This document shows, in pieces, positions 45,220 through 57,336 of a DNA stretch of 64,000 bases (within the stretch, counting starts at the first letter, position 1; each line of letters opens with the position of its first letter). Under the pieces are notes generated by a model that did no database searches, was not told the origin of the DNA, and worked only from the letters and a program-made list of their open reading frames with translations. Location of the stretch: positions 6,560,912 to 6,624,911 of the forward strand of contig NC_087385.1 in the NCBI RefSeq assembly GCF_963675165.1. The letters run 5' to 3'. The DNA comes from Halichondria panicea (Eukaryota > Porifera > Demospongiae > Suberitida > Halichondriidae). The position numbers and the translations under genes are program-made.

Positions 45220-48200
45220 GTGTGTGTGTGTAGGTCGTTCCAAGTGAAGGCGTTGGTGGTAGGACAAGGAGAGAGGAGTCACATGACACCTCAAGCTCTC
45301 TGGGGCTGGACAAGATTGAGAGCCCTCAGCAGGTCATTATGTGGTGTACACCAGTGTGTGCACGATTGACTAACCTTTCTATTACCTCAGTTTTTAGCCT
45401 GGTTTGATGAAGTGGAGTCCCTTGCCCAGGATGAGGAGAACAAGTGTTATAAGTTAGTCATTGTAGCCTACACTTACGCAATACATGCTCTGGTATTGTT
45501 ATACTCTCCTTGCAGAGATTACATAGGTCAGCTGAGTGACTACCAGGACAAGTGTTCAAACATGCTGACTGAGATAGACAAGGCTGTCGAGTTTCTTGCA
45601 GAGATGAGTGACAAGCACACACTGGTGGCACAGAAGACGGGGGCTCTGCATCAGGCCTGTGAGCAGCTAGTGGAGGAGCAGGTGAGGGGAAGAAACTTTA
45701 AAGCCGTTTTTGTTATACCCCTAATTATACTATGTGCTTCTAATCTCAGAGTTTAGCTGATTTGTGTGTTTTCAGAGTCCTCCAATAATGTTCACGTATT
45801 ATATCAAGTGTTGTGTCCCCCCCTCTCATGCACAGACGAAACTGGTGAGTGTAGCGGAGAGTATCAGTAGCAAGCTGTCGTACTTCACAGAGTTGGAGAG
45901 CGTTGGAGGGAGACTGGCGTCATCCACTCTCTCTGTCACCAGCAATAGTTTCACCAGCACTCTGACCAAACTGGACCACTGCATCACCTTCATACAACAC
46001 AATGTGAGACCACCAGTGTTCCTTGTAGTGACACACTGTTTGCCTAAGTTACTACTGGACTGTAGTTGTCTGTGAATTTAGTACATGTAACAGTGGAGGC
46101 CAAAAAATACATGACGATACTAACGCAGTTCCATTCTCAAAGAAGGCTATGGCGTCCGTGATTTTTCAGAAATGTTGGCCTGTTTTGACATATACTTTTA
46201 GTACTGTACATTTTCACAGTACTCTGTAGCCCTTTGTTAATTTTATGCCTGGCTTTTGTGTCATCCCCACAGCCCCAGTACAAGGAGTCTCAAGTTTACC
46301 TTGTGAGGTTCAAGCAATATCTCTCTCGAGCTCTGGGCCTCGTCAAACAGCATGTGATCAACTCTCTAAAAAACACCACAAGGACAGTCATGCCCAAACA
46401 GGTGACGTCTCTTACTAGTATATAGAGTGTACCAACTGATACCATCCGCTATGTTCGGTGTAGGGAGTGGCTCCAGGCCCCACTGAAAGTTCTTATGCTC
46501 AGTACTATGGAAAGTTCAGAGCAAATGCTCCCAAACTCCAGGTACACATACTCCTGCCAGATAGGTTCTAGCTACCGTACTTAATCGCGACTCTCTAAAT
46601 ATTTGACATTTTAACATTTCACCCACAGTTTGTCAATTATATAGTGTCTCAGAATAAGTGTGCTTTCTTGTGTGCAGGCGCTCATGAAAGAGATTGAAGT
46701 AAGAGCAGATAAAGCACCAGAGTAAGTTACTCACACCACACGGGACACACTAGCCACTGTCCTCTTGTGTCCCTAGATACGAGACGTTACTTCGAGACTG
46801 CCATCATTGCTACATGTCCCAGAGAGGGCTTCTCCTCACACCAATAGTGTCTGCTCATATCGAGGAGCTCAAGAAGGCACATGCCTCCAATAACACCGCC
46901 CTGGTCAGCACAGCATGAATAATATAGTCTTGTACAATCATAACTATACGTATTGAGATAGTCAGTGTTTTGTTTCCATACATTAGGTTCGCTCGGGCTG
47001 CAACTACTTGTGTCGGGTATGTCAAGATGAGTATCAGCTCTTCTTTCATTTCTTCACTGCAGACAGTCAGCACTTAGTGTAAGTCTGCATGATGTATGAG
47101 TGCCTGTATGTCATAGCCCTCATCATTGTCACAGTGGATTGTTGGAGAGCCTCTGTTTCTCACTGTACGACCTGCTGAGACCTGTCATCATCCACACTAA
47201 CCACCTGGAGACCTTGGCTGACCTCACCACCATCTTCAAGGTTAGTACCACTGCTCTCATAGCTACCTGTCACCATCTAACCCTCTCAATAACTGTCTGT
47301 CTAATTCTACATACCAGGTGGAGATGCTCGAGGAAAGGGTTGAACCAAAAGGTAATACTCATCAATTGTCTGCTGTTGAGACTATTTAGTGTGTTATATA
47401 TATACCTGCTGTGACACACTTCAGGCAAGGAGCTGGCTGCCTTTGGAGGAGTGGTGAAACAGATGCTGGAGGACACACAGCAGAGACTCATCTTCAGGGC
47501 ACAGGTTTGTTAGTCATTCCTATATATGCAAGGCCGGCTGTTGTTATCCCCCTCCCTTTTCCAGCGTTTCATCCAGACTGACATCCGAGGGTACCGCCCT
47601 GCTGCAGGGGACCTGGCCTATCCTGACAAGCTCATTGTAGCAGCTGGGGCCACTCAAGGAGACCAGAAGTCCACTGATTCTGACTCGGTATTTGACACCA
47701 GTGGAGCAGAAGTAAGTTTCTCTTAAAATGTTGTCTCCCATCAAGTACGATATATATTCTTTAGAACTGATGAAAGGTTTTAAGCATTTCAATATTACTT
47801 ATCATACTGAATGTGTGCTGAATTGTTTCTTTATTCTAGAGTGATGTTTCTGGTGACCATGGCAACAAGACCCCTCCCCAGAGACGCAAGAGTCGTAGTG
47901 TAGTGGCTGCAGTGGACATGCACGCCATGTGGTACCCTACTGTCAGGAGAACCCTCCTCTGTCTATCAAAGTTGTACAGATGTGTTGAGGTAAAGCCAAT
48001 TATATCCAGTCTAGAAAGTGTACAATGTATTCTATGGCTTTCTGTACACATATTAGCTATAATGATGCTGTACTCTCTATCCAGAAACCAGTGTTTGAGG
48101 GCATTGCCCACGAGGCTCTGTCAGAGTGTGTCATCTCACTTCTCTCTGCCAGCGCTGCCATTAAAGACAAGAAGGTACAACCAATGCTTGTGTGAGACTG

Positions 48201-49701
48201 TCATTAATGTCACTGACTGTGCAGCTGCCAGTTGATGCTCAGTTGTTCCTGATTAAGCACCTGCTGATTCTGAGGGAGCAGATTGCACCGTTTGACGTCG
48301 ATTTTGTCGTGACTGAAGTAACTTTAGACTGGTCCAAAACTAGAGGTGAAGCATTGTCTATGTACTATAGTGTATTATAAGTCCTTCATCTTCCACAGCT
48401 GCTGCGTATGGACTGTTGCACAAGAGGGCTCGACTCTTCTCTCTGAACAGTAGCAATGCTATCCTTGGATTCTTTATTGACGGCTCCCCTGGCATAGTGG
48501 AGACACACCTCGACTCCAGAAAGGCAAGTTTATGCCATAATATCGTACACTTGTATAATAGCATATCTTGGCATTGTACTGTGTACATTGTAGATCACTT
48601 GTTCTCTATGTACTGTGTACATACATTGTAGATCACTTGAAATGTACTGATTGACCTCTAATTGGTACAGGAAGTGGACAGACAGTTGAAGGTGGTTTGT
48701 GAGAAGTTCATAGCTGGCACCACTGACTCTGTAGTGGACCCTCTCAAAGCTTTGCTGACTAGGTTCGATGTTCTCGTCTCTCTGGCCTCAAAGGACAACC
48801 TCAATCTCACAACACTCATCCACCAGCAGCCATTTGCTGGAGCAGGTAGTGCACAATCATAGCACGTACGTGTGTATATGTACCTGCAAGCCTCACTTGA
48901 AATCTAATTTGAATGGTCCATTTAAGAGCAACCTCAATCTATTCCGAGCCACAAATTGACGTAAGAAATTTGATCGCGTACATTTTTGACAAACCATTGG
49001 CCTTGTATAAACTATTTTTAGTCGAAATTATCTCTGCATCATATAATACCTAGATCCCTCCTTTCTTTAGGTACAAAATGCATGTTTATTTGTAAAATGA
49101 GATTCCAACCTCCCACAGACAATGTCCATGAGGTGATGACCAAGACCAACCAGCTGGTGAAGAGTCGTGTCCCTGTCGTGAGGAAGAGCCTCTCCCTCTA
49201 TCTGGCCAATGAGGAGACTGAACACATTCTGTTCCGACCATGCAGGGTGAGTGGATGGGTTGTGATGCTAGAGCATGCCAGCTGTACCCATGCATTTAGT
49301 AGTACCAGCTTCTATTAAACCAACTGCCTCACTCTAGTAGCTCTACCCCTACATGGCCTGTAATGTCCTAATATTGAACACTGGCTTCACTTTTCTTTGC
49401 TTATCACCCACCCAGGCTAACATTTTGAAATCTTTTGAGAGTCTGGAGAAGCTGGTCAAGCAACACTACTCAACTGAGGACCAGTACATTGTCTCGTGCC
49501 CTACACAAGAAGAGGTGAGAATCGTACCTTCCAAAGTACACATTTCTTTCACACATAATAACTATGCATGGGCAGCCAGTGCAAAGCTTCACTACACAAC
49601 ATTGTACAATAAATGTACTGTTTTGTTTTATATTTATAATTATGTGTGTGTCTTTTTGTTTGCAGGTTTCACTGATGTTGGCTGGACAATCTGAACAATG
49701 A
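44920..49701 (+). CDS. COG3: Conserved oligomeric Golgi complex subunit 3
   Basis: Lobe A subunit of the COG tethering complex for retrograde vesicle traffic in the Golgi. Twenty-two exons join in frame to 799 residues: 44920-45063, 45234-45332, 45391-45452, 45516-45681, 45836-46003, 46273-46401, 46464-46541, 46678-46721, 46777-46903, 46987-47078, 47135-47240, 47318-47351, 47425-47504, 47565-47711, 47840-47989, 48085-48174, 48225-48345, 48399-48523, 48671-48845, 49119-49246, 49416-49514, 49666-49701. Family blocks: [72 protein letters not shown] and [16 protein letters not shown]. Intron 18 starts with GC (AAG|GCAAGT). Confidence 0.96.
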
Positions 49702-50020
49702 ACTTTTAAATTAGCCGTCTTTCAAGAACAACGAACAATAACTATAATAGATTTCATTTGCCTTTTGTAAAACTCTTGTTGGGAGTTGGTATATTGTGAG
49801 GAATTTGCACATGATACATCACATGTTGACAATGATAATAATGATAAACAATGACTTTTTCCTGCGTCCATTATGAAGTGTACTGAATGACATGTTCTTA
49901 TCATAATTGCACCCGAATTAAGAATTAAGGAAATGTGCTAACTCAGTATAATTATGCTAATGGTATTATAGGGTATATAAAGGTACATGAGATAGTAACA
50001 TAATCAGTAGATTATGCAGA
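49702..50020. other. Spacer COG3 / GH16-like gene
   Basis: AT-rich, 319 bases. It holds the COG3 3' end and the promoter of the gene at 50021. A TATATAAA sequence occurs at about 49974-49981. Confidence 0.5.
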
Positions 50021-51544
50021 ATGACTAAACTAAGTGTTCCTCTACTGTCTTTGCTCTCCATTGCACTAGCCTGGTCCTCGGTGACTGCAGGCTCGGGGTG
50101 CAGCTGGACTGGCCGAATGCCTGGCCCCGGAGGAAGTGCTCCCTGTCCCTCACCCACCAACAGTCAAGAATGCCCTAGAACACCTTCTTACGAGGAGATC
50201 GATGCGCAAGGAAAACTTTGGACATGCCCCAGTTACACTAAATCCAATGGAGGACAATATTTTGGCAATTGTACCAAAGGACAAGGCCCCAACCCTCTCT
50301 GCAGTTTTGACGCAACGTCCCCCAAGTTTGGTTGTTGTTGTCCACTAGATGGTTGCTGGACACCTCCGTACTTCAACTGGATTATTGCCACCTGTAAAGC
50401 AAGTGGCTGTGGTGCCTATAAGAACACACCAAGCACTCAGAAGTACAAAGACGCTGGAAGTGAAGTTATCGTAAACTATGCCGCTTCGTATCAATGGAAC
50501 AGTGTGCAAAGATTATGGCAACTTGTGCCAGAATCTTCATTCAACACTGATGGTTCGCAACCACCTTATGACACTTTACGACCCAACGGGGGACTAAAGA
50601 CTCCATGGATGCAGCCGCAGCCTGGAGGTGCAGCGGACTGGTCATGGGGCTATTATCCAGCTGGTGTGAAAGGTGTAGGCCCTCCAGGCATGATGTTTGT
50701 CATCTCAACAGAGAAATCGTTCAACCTTGCCTGGTACATGCTGAATCAAGTCACTCTGGACAAAGGGCCTACTACTGGATATCCGAACAACAAGTGTCCC
50801 TATGGTAATAACAATTGCTGGGCTACAGCGAATTCTGGAGAAATCGACTTTTTGGAGTCTGCTTGGACTGTGAATGCTGGAGCTGCAGATAATTACAGAA
50901 GGCTATACTCTACTCAGTGGAATCAAGTTGGTCGATCGTTTATTGGTGATCAAGGATCGACTTGCAATGCAGACGGTGGATGGTTCAATGATCAAGAGGC
51001 CTCAAACAATTATTTCCTCGGGACTGGCTACAACCAGAGTGTACCTTACATCTTTGTAGCAGTTGTTGACCACATTGGAACATTTATATACCGCATTCCG
51101 GCATCGATGGTGGAGTCAGTCTGGCCTGGTCTCTCTCGTACTACAGCTGCCTGTACTGTTTCTGCCCGCCCTACCCGTCGCCCTGATAACAGCGGCCCCC
51201 CATGTGATGACACTCACCCCTATTGTGCTCTCTTCCTCCCTAACTGTCAGGCATCAGACTGGGGTGGGGCCTCAGCCGGTCGCCAGGGTGGTGCAAACCA
51301 AGGTTGCAAGGTGAATGGTCAACAAGGATGGTGTAAGAACTGGTGGAATCTCCTCGACAACACGGAGCAGTGGCTGTGGCCTGAGAATGGCCATCCAAGT
51401 GTGGTACAATATCAAACGCCAGCTGCTCCTGTCGCTAATCCATGGAATTATGAGATGGAGGCGTGGAAAGTGGACTGGAAAGGACAACCGAAGTACAATG
51501 CAGGATGTTGTGTCAAGAACACTGGACATTGTCCTAAAGTTTAA
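50021..51544 (+). CDS. Intronless secreted protein with GH16-type EIDFLE motif
   Basis: A single 507-residue frame without introns. The start gives a clear signal peptide (LSVPLLSLLSIALAWSSVTA). The mature protein is rich in Cys, Trp, Gly and Pro. SGEIDFLES matches the ExDxxE catalytic pattern of laminarinase-like family GH16, embedded in a region of beta-sandwich character (FNLAWYMLNQVTL, VPYIFVAVVDHIGTFIYRI). Many cysteines (CSFDATSPKFGCCCPLDGCW; GCCVKNTGHC) suggest a disulphide-rich extracellular protein. The rest does not match a family I can name, so substrate and activity are open; a beta-glucan is a guess. Lack of introns beside genes with over twenty exons suggests retroposition or horizontal acquisition. 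Confidence 0.7.
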   Translation: MTKLSVPLLSLLSIALAWSSVTAGSGCSWTGRMPGPGGSAPCPSPTNSQECPRTPSYEEIDAQGKLWTCPSYTKSNGGQYFGNCTKGQGPNPLCSFDATSPKFGCCCPLDGCWTPPYFNWIIATCKASGCGAYKNTPSTQKYKDAGSEVIVNYAASYQWNSVQRLWQLVPESSFNTDGSQPPYDTLRPNGGLKTPWMQPQPGGAADWSWGYYPAGVKGVGPPGMMFVISTEKSFNLAWYMLNQVTLDKGPTTGYPNNKCPYGNNNCWATANSGEIDFLESAWTVNAGAADNYRRLYSTQWNQVGRSFIGDQGSTCNADGGWFNDQEASNNYFLGTGYNQSVPYIFVAVVDHIGTFIYRIPASMVESVWPGLSRTTAACTVSARPTRRPDNSGPPCDDTHPYCALFLPNCQASDWGGASAGRQGGANQGCKVNGQQGWCKNWWNLLDNTEQWLWPENGHPSVVQYQTPAAPVANPWNYEMEAWKVDWKGQPKYNAGCCVKNTGHCPKV

Positions 51545-51793
51545 CTTATAATTATAATATATACAGTAGTACTGTTGTAAACTGTGAGTGTATGTGTACA
51601 TATATTCATCCCCCTTATTCATACTCAGATTGACTGAACAGCAAATTAATGTTTTTTCATAATTATGACAAATGTTTACTGCAACTATTATAATATAAAC
51701 TATAGCACACTTTCAGTATAAAAATAATAAAACAGCAAGCTAGCACATTCTACGCAAACAACGACATGCATGCAATTAAACAATTAATTTTGT
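51545..51793. other. Convergent 3' flank
   Basis: AT-rich sequence between the convergent stop codons at 51544 and 51794. Nothing else seen. Confidence 0.6.
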
Positions 51794-54700
51794 TCAATTA
51801 GTTCCAGTTTTCTGTAACACAATGTGAGCCTTGCCATCTTTGTCGGCTGTCTTGTGTGACACTCCCATCCTCTCAGCAGCTTCATGCACCAGTCGCCTCT
51901 CGTAAGCACTTAGATTAGGGGACAGGTGAAGTTCCCTCTCCTTACCTGAGCAAAACTTCATCACCAAGTCAGTGTACTTGTGAGAGGCTGCAGTAGCTAC
52001 CATCTCTTCGTCTAGCTTGTACTCTTCCAACGATTCAAATAGAAGATTGATACTCATACCGTTGTTTTGTCGATACTCCGATATTTCTCCCCAGAAAGGC
52101 CTCAAGACTTGCTGAATTGCTTCTTTGTTGTTGTTGCCCTCAGGGACAGCAAAACAGAATGTGCATGTCCTCTCATCATTTGTGGTGGGGCAAGGAATGA
52201 CATCAATGCCAGAATCCAGTAGCTTTCGTATGTAAGTAGGCAACTTAGCTTCGATCACAGAGGCTGCTTTCCACAGCAATACTTCATTGCTGCTACTGAC
52301 CTGGATGCTCACTGCAGTGTAAGATGGCTGGGGGATGGGGACTCGTGTTCTTAGCGTGTAGTAGGTCTCTGAGGAGGGGAAATCACTTGACTCGACATGT
52401 CCACAAACTTTAACGAAGAGACTGATAATTTTGTCAATGTATTGACTGGGTACAAAATCGCCAAATAGCTTCTTCCATTTTGGAACTGGTAGCTGGGAGC
52501 AGCTGTTGACAAACACCTTGAATAGTGTGTCTGCGTTCCATTCTGAAGATGGTGAGACTTTGGTACGAGACTTGATAAAATCAGCAAGCAGTTGAATGAT
52601 GTGGAAGGTACGAATGCAATGGTATGCATTTCCTTTGAGGTGGCTGGCTCGTAGGATTTGTACTGTCATTTCCACCACAGCTGCAAAGATTGAACTTGAG
52701 ATAACACCTTGGAGAGCCTCCTTCACATGATGGAGAAACACAGGTCCAGTGAATGCAGTCTTGCTTGCAGCATCTCCAGGTTTGAGCATGCTCTGTAGCT
52801 CAAGTACAGTAAGATTTTCCAGACTGTGAAGAATAGCTTCTTCTTTCACAATCGCAAACACAATGTCGTAATCGATGGGTCCAATTTCATTGAAACTAAT
52901 TCTAACTTTCAGTCTTGGACAGCGGGAGCTTCGGCCAACATGGATGAACTTGATACCACATAACTCTAGCTGTGCTGCTAGTTTGTCAGCGAACTCCATA
53001 GGCGTGTTAGTGGGTGGGGCAAGGAGACAAAGGTCAACATCACTGGAACGTCCTAGAGGAAATGAACCAAATGGGTACGCCAAGAGATTGGGGTCGTCTT
53101 GAAATTCAATGATCTGAGAAAACTGTTGAGCGAGGAAATGGACTCCAACTTGAGCAGCTTGGGTGTAGGTAGCACTTGGCAAGTGGCAGTACGTTGTGAG
53201 GTTGGTCTCCAAACGAGAGTTAGGGGGTTTTGATTTCAGCACCAATTCCTCGAGGTAGTCTGGATCAAGAGAGAGAGGTTTTTCCATGAGCAGCAGCTCC
53301 ACTTGAATGCCTGGCTTGGTCAGCTTAGCAACACGTTTAACTTCTTTCAAATTCTCTTCTTTGTCGTCCCAAAACTTGATTCTGGTCAGATTGGGTAACT
53401 GAGAGAGAAGCTCCTTAATGGCAATTCCTTTGAAGACGTCACCAGACACTCTTAAATCACTAGGCTTCATCAAAACTCGTTCAGGGAAAATGGAAGCATG
53501 CTCAATAATTTTCTTCAATGGTCCTCGTGCTTTATCGATTCGTGATGTCAAAATGAACGTCTTGGAACCAGGTAGTCCTAAATGTGAGCGAAAATCGCCG
53601 ATAGCAGGTCCTGGATAGATGACCAATGGAGGCAACAGTGACTGTGGGCATCCCCACCATCCTTTGTGCGGCCAGTTCTCTCCCGTCTGCTGCTTGTAGA
53701 GTGCTTTTCCCTCCTCTGGGTAGGGTGTGTGGAATAGGGTGCCATCAAAATCAAACAGGAAGAGATCTGTGATGTCACTAGTGCCATTGTGAATGGACAC
53801 CTCCGTCTCCTCAGCTACTGCAAGTGTGGGGTACAACTTCTTTGCCACTTTCTGTTGGAACATTTTCTTCGAGGTTATTTGTAGCTTGGCAAGGTCGGAT
53901 TCACTTATCACTGAACCTTTGTTAGCTTCAGTGTCAGAGAGTTTGTCTGTTTCAAAGAGTTCACGCACAACAATCCCAACAGTTCCTTCCAGAACAATAG
54001 AGTTTTGTTGCTTTGTGGACACTTGAGTCTTGCTGAGCATAGCTGTTGCCATCTTGGGAGCCACACCGTTGTCCGTAGAGATGGTGATGTGTGGGATGTC
54101 GGCATTGCATTGTACCTCACTAGGGACTTGCACACGGACAGCTTGCACACCACTGCTTGACTCGTGACCTGTAACACGTATCTTTACTTTCTGACCAATT
54201 TTTGTGGCTGTGATAGACTCAGTAGAAGGCTTGTAACAGAGGGTCACATGATCGGCATGCACATTTGCAAAGGCTGGTGGGTAGGTAGATACTAGTAGCC
54301 ATTGTGACTCAGTGGTCAAAAAGATGCCCGTGTATATGGCAAAATGAGCGGAGAATGAATCCAATAATTGAGATTGGTATTTTCCTAGTTGAACAATCCA
54401 CTCCAATGAGAAATCAGGCCTGCTGGTCGAGCCAGTTGGGTAGGAAAGCCGGGGGGACACACGAAGAGCATTGTCATCATTCTCCCATCTTTGTACCGTG
54501 TTTTTGACTGCAGTGCTGTCAATGTTGTGAGCGTTTCGACTTTGGAACTTGCCAGCAATGAAATCGGTTGGACACGGAATCTCAACAATGTGCATGTCTA
54601 GATGCAGGATCTCACACAAGTAGGTGTATATCTGATACTCCCACACTTGGGAATTAGTGTTGTCCACAATCACAAACTTGAATTCGATGTTGGAAACGCA

Positions 54701-56801
54701 TTTCAGGAATTTCTGAAGGCAATATGCGTGGGCTTCGGGAACTAACTCAGGAACAAATGTGTATGTACCATCTTTGATGAAGTATTCATCAGCACTGCAA
54801 ACAGCAAACTCAGAAGGGTTGCTGAGGTATTCAGAGGAGTTGGTGGCTAGGAACGACTTGCCTGATCCGGGAACGCCACGAAGTATAACAACAGCTGTTT
54901 CTTGTGAGCTAGTGAGACGAGTATTCGTGAGAAGTTTGAGGGCTCGTTCGAATTTCCTTTCATCAGGTAAATCCATGGAAGAGGAAGAAACAACATTCAC
55001 AATTGTAGCCTTTTCTCTTTCTGAAAGTTTTCCGTGTGTGGATAGCGCTTCAACTGCACACAAGAGTGAGGGTCGAAGGTCAGGGGTCAGATGTACCAGT
55101 GAATTTGATATGGTGTGTAGTCGTGGAAAGAAACCATCTTCTTGCTTTGGACCAGTCAAGGAGCATAGATCGATTGTCTGAAGTTGTTGTCTTCCCATGA
55201 TATTGTTCTGGAACTTGGAGTACAAGGCCTGGCCAGCAATTCTTACGCTGAGCTCTTTTTGCATGGGTCTTGACATCTTGACAATTGTCACGTGAGGTGT
55301 GTATTCGGAGTGGTTGCCAGGGGTTTTAACACCAGCAGCTTGAAGCCGCTCAATTAGAAGATAGACAAGCTTAGAGAGAGCAGCATTCGGGGCAACCTTG
55401 ACGTATACCAATCTGTCTTTGAAGTTGTCGACGCCGTTTAGCAGTAAGTGGACATTTTGAGGCAGCATGAGTAGAAAATGTGGCTTCATCTTCTCTAGAG
55501 CAGCTTTGGCTTTGCTGATCTGATCATCGTTCTCCAGTCGGACCATACACAGAGTGATGTGGAAAGCAGTAGGAGACACAAGTCCCTCAGACAGTTGTGG
55601 TGACACGGTTAGAATGTGGTCTTGAACAATGCGTATATTAGCCACAACTTCTTGATCGCATATTTGTATGCACAGGAAATGAGTTGGTCTGTCTTTGTCA
55701 TCATAGTGCTTCTTGTTTGGACTTAACTCGAGATTTTGTGCTGGCTGCTTTTGATCACCTGCTTCAGTAGTGGGTACCATAGCCTGGACAATTTCATCAA
55801 TGGTTGAGCCACCCCGTGATCCAAAAAAGTTGTCCATCTGTGAGCGCTTGTCCCAGACAATTTGATCTCGATATTTGAAGTATTGGATCCGGTGCTTGGG
55901 AATGGAGAGGACACTTGGTCCAACTGAAGCAATGTCTTCCCAACTGAATGCAGCAAATGGCTTCTCAATAATCCCCACAAATCTGTCAAGGTACCCAATA
56001 CAAAACTGTTCTGTCGGTAGGTCGCCATCCCATAATATTCGTGAGATTACATCAGTAGCCGATCGCATTGAAGATTTCTTTTCGCTTTCTTCCCCTTCTT
56101 GAGTAGTTATAGTTGTTGGCTTTGTTTTGCCGTTTTTCTCGTCTACTTTACTGCCAGTTTGTTTCTGCTTTGATCCAATGGTTGCCATAGCACCCTCAGC
56201 CATAGCGGGGGAGTGTCCTTTTGTGGGGTGGAGTAGTTTGCATTTATCACCAAATTTGCATTTCCCTTGCTTGAAGAACTTGCATACAGTGGCGTCACTG
56301 CTCCGTATTGGGGAGACATCACGTGATCCTCGGCCCCTGTCATTTGGGTGGTTCTGTAGCCATTCTCGAGTGGCTTCGATCATCTGGAACAGCATAGGAG
56401 CACCAATGGAGTCCTTAGAAACATCGTTAATGCATTGTTCGAGCTCGGGGAAGCTGTACTGCAGAGACAGCTGGACCTCAGGAGGGGAGTTGGGATAGTT
56501 ACCTGGAAAATGAACTACATGTACATTAATGTCTTCACACAATTATGCAAAAGATGTACATTGATGTCTTCACACAATTATGCAAAAGATGTACATTGTA
56601 CAATGATAATTACGGTGGTTGGAAGCCAATAATGTTTATATGATTCAGTTGTTACAGTTATCTACCTGGTAGTTTAAGAGTAGCCATGATTTTCTTCTTC
56701 ATGAAAATGTTCACAAGCATTTGCCCATCTCTCCCAACGGAATAGGAAACATCACGACCAAAAATGGCTGTTAGAGACTCCAGCTCTTCATTCAACTCCA
56801 T
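51794..56801 (-). CDS. Swiss-Army-Knife-type RNA repair polyprotein
   Basis: Two exons, 56666-56801 and 51794-56502, encode 1,614 residues; the second exon is 4.7 kb without an intron. Regions in order: RWD domain (about 1-98, YPNSPPEV); CCCH zinc finger (C119, C127, C133, H137); MJ1316-like RNA-end domain (190-270); 2H phosphoesterase-like (318-457, HITL 360, HVTI 449); P-loop kinase (GVPGSGKS 588-595); second 2H-like region (HVTL 797, HITI 850); HAD phosphatase (DFDGTLF 963, FWDDKEEN 1089); nucleotidyltransferase (GSFPLGRSSDVDL 1191, D1200, D1202, D1256); R3H domain (1554-1611, R1581, H1585). This is the logic of end healing: cyclic-phosphate opening, 5' phosphorylation, 3' phosphate removal and nucleotide addition on one chain. 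RNA repair is inference from the domains. Confidence 0.88.
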
Positions 56802-57336
56802 TCCTTGTTATCACCTGCAGCAAGATAATTAATGTAATCACTCGTTTCATCTTTAGCTTTTATTACACATCACATTAAATTAAACTAGAGCATTACTTTA
56901 CATTGCTTTAATTACCTCAACTGCTCAGGGCTCAAAGTCAATCTAGTCAGCCTCTGGAATGTTCGGCTTTGTCTCTTCTTTTAATGTCTTCACTATAAAT
57001 AAATCGTTCTTAAGTTATCACTCAAATTTATCAAGACTGCAACTCACGTCACGTCGCGACGTAATTTCTTGGAGGCTGGAATGTTTTGTTGTGCTGACTG
57101 ATTTGTTTGCTGACTGGGTGCCCTTTTGTATCTTGTCTACTGCTGAATTATGCCTCCGGGTCTTGCACCAAGGAGATGTAATTGAAAACAAAGAGAGCTG
57201 CCATGTCATCTGGTTGCACAACTGAGGTGCAACAAGCCACGCCCCTCCTTTCTGCAGAGCTCTTGACCTCTGAACTAAGATTGCTTGACTGAAGGAGAAA
57301 GTGTGTGTGTAGGGACCAACTCACGGCCTGTATAGG
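56802..57336. promoter_or_regulatory. Bidirectional SAK/PCCA promoter region
   Basis: 535 bases between divergent starts. A 12-base palindrome ACGTCGCGACGT lies at 57051-57062, directly preceded by CACGTC, giving a cluster of CRE-like half sites. No other gene seen. Confidence 0.5.

Noticed and set aside
54759-55181. 140-codon plus-strand frame opposite the RNA-repair gene
   Set aside because: It is a shadow of the long minus-strand exon, with no recognisable features or splice context.
56503-56542. Start of the RNA-repair protein at the ATG in front of the large exon (MCEDINVHVV)
   Set aside because: This stretch lies in the intron. The exon at 56666-56801 joins in frame to give a complete RWD N-terminus with YPNSPPEV.
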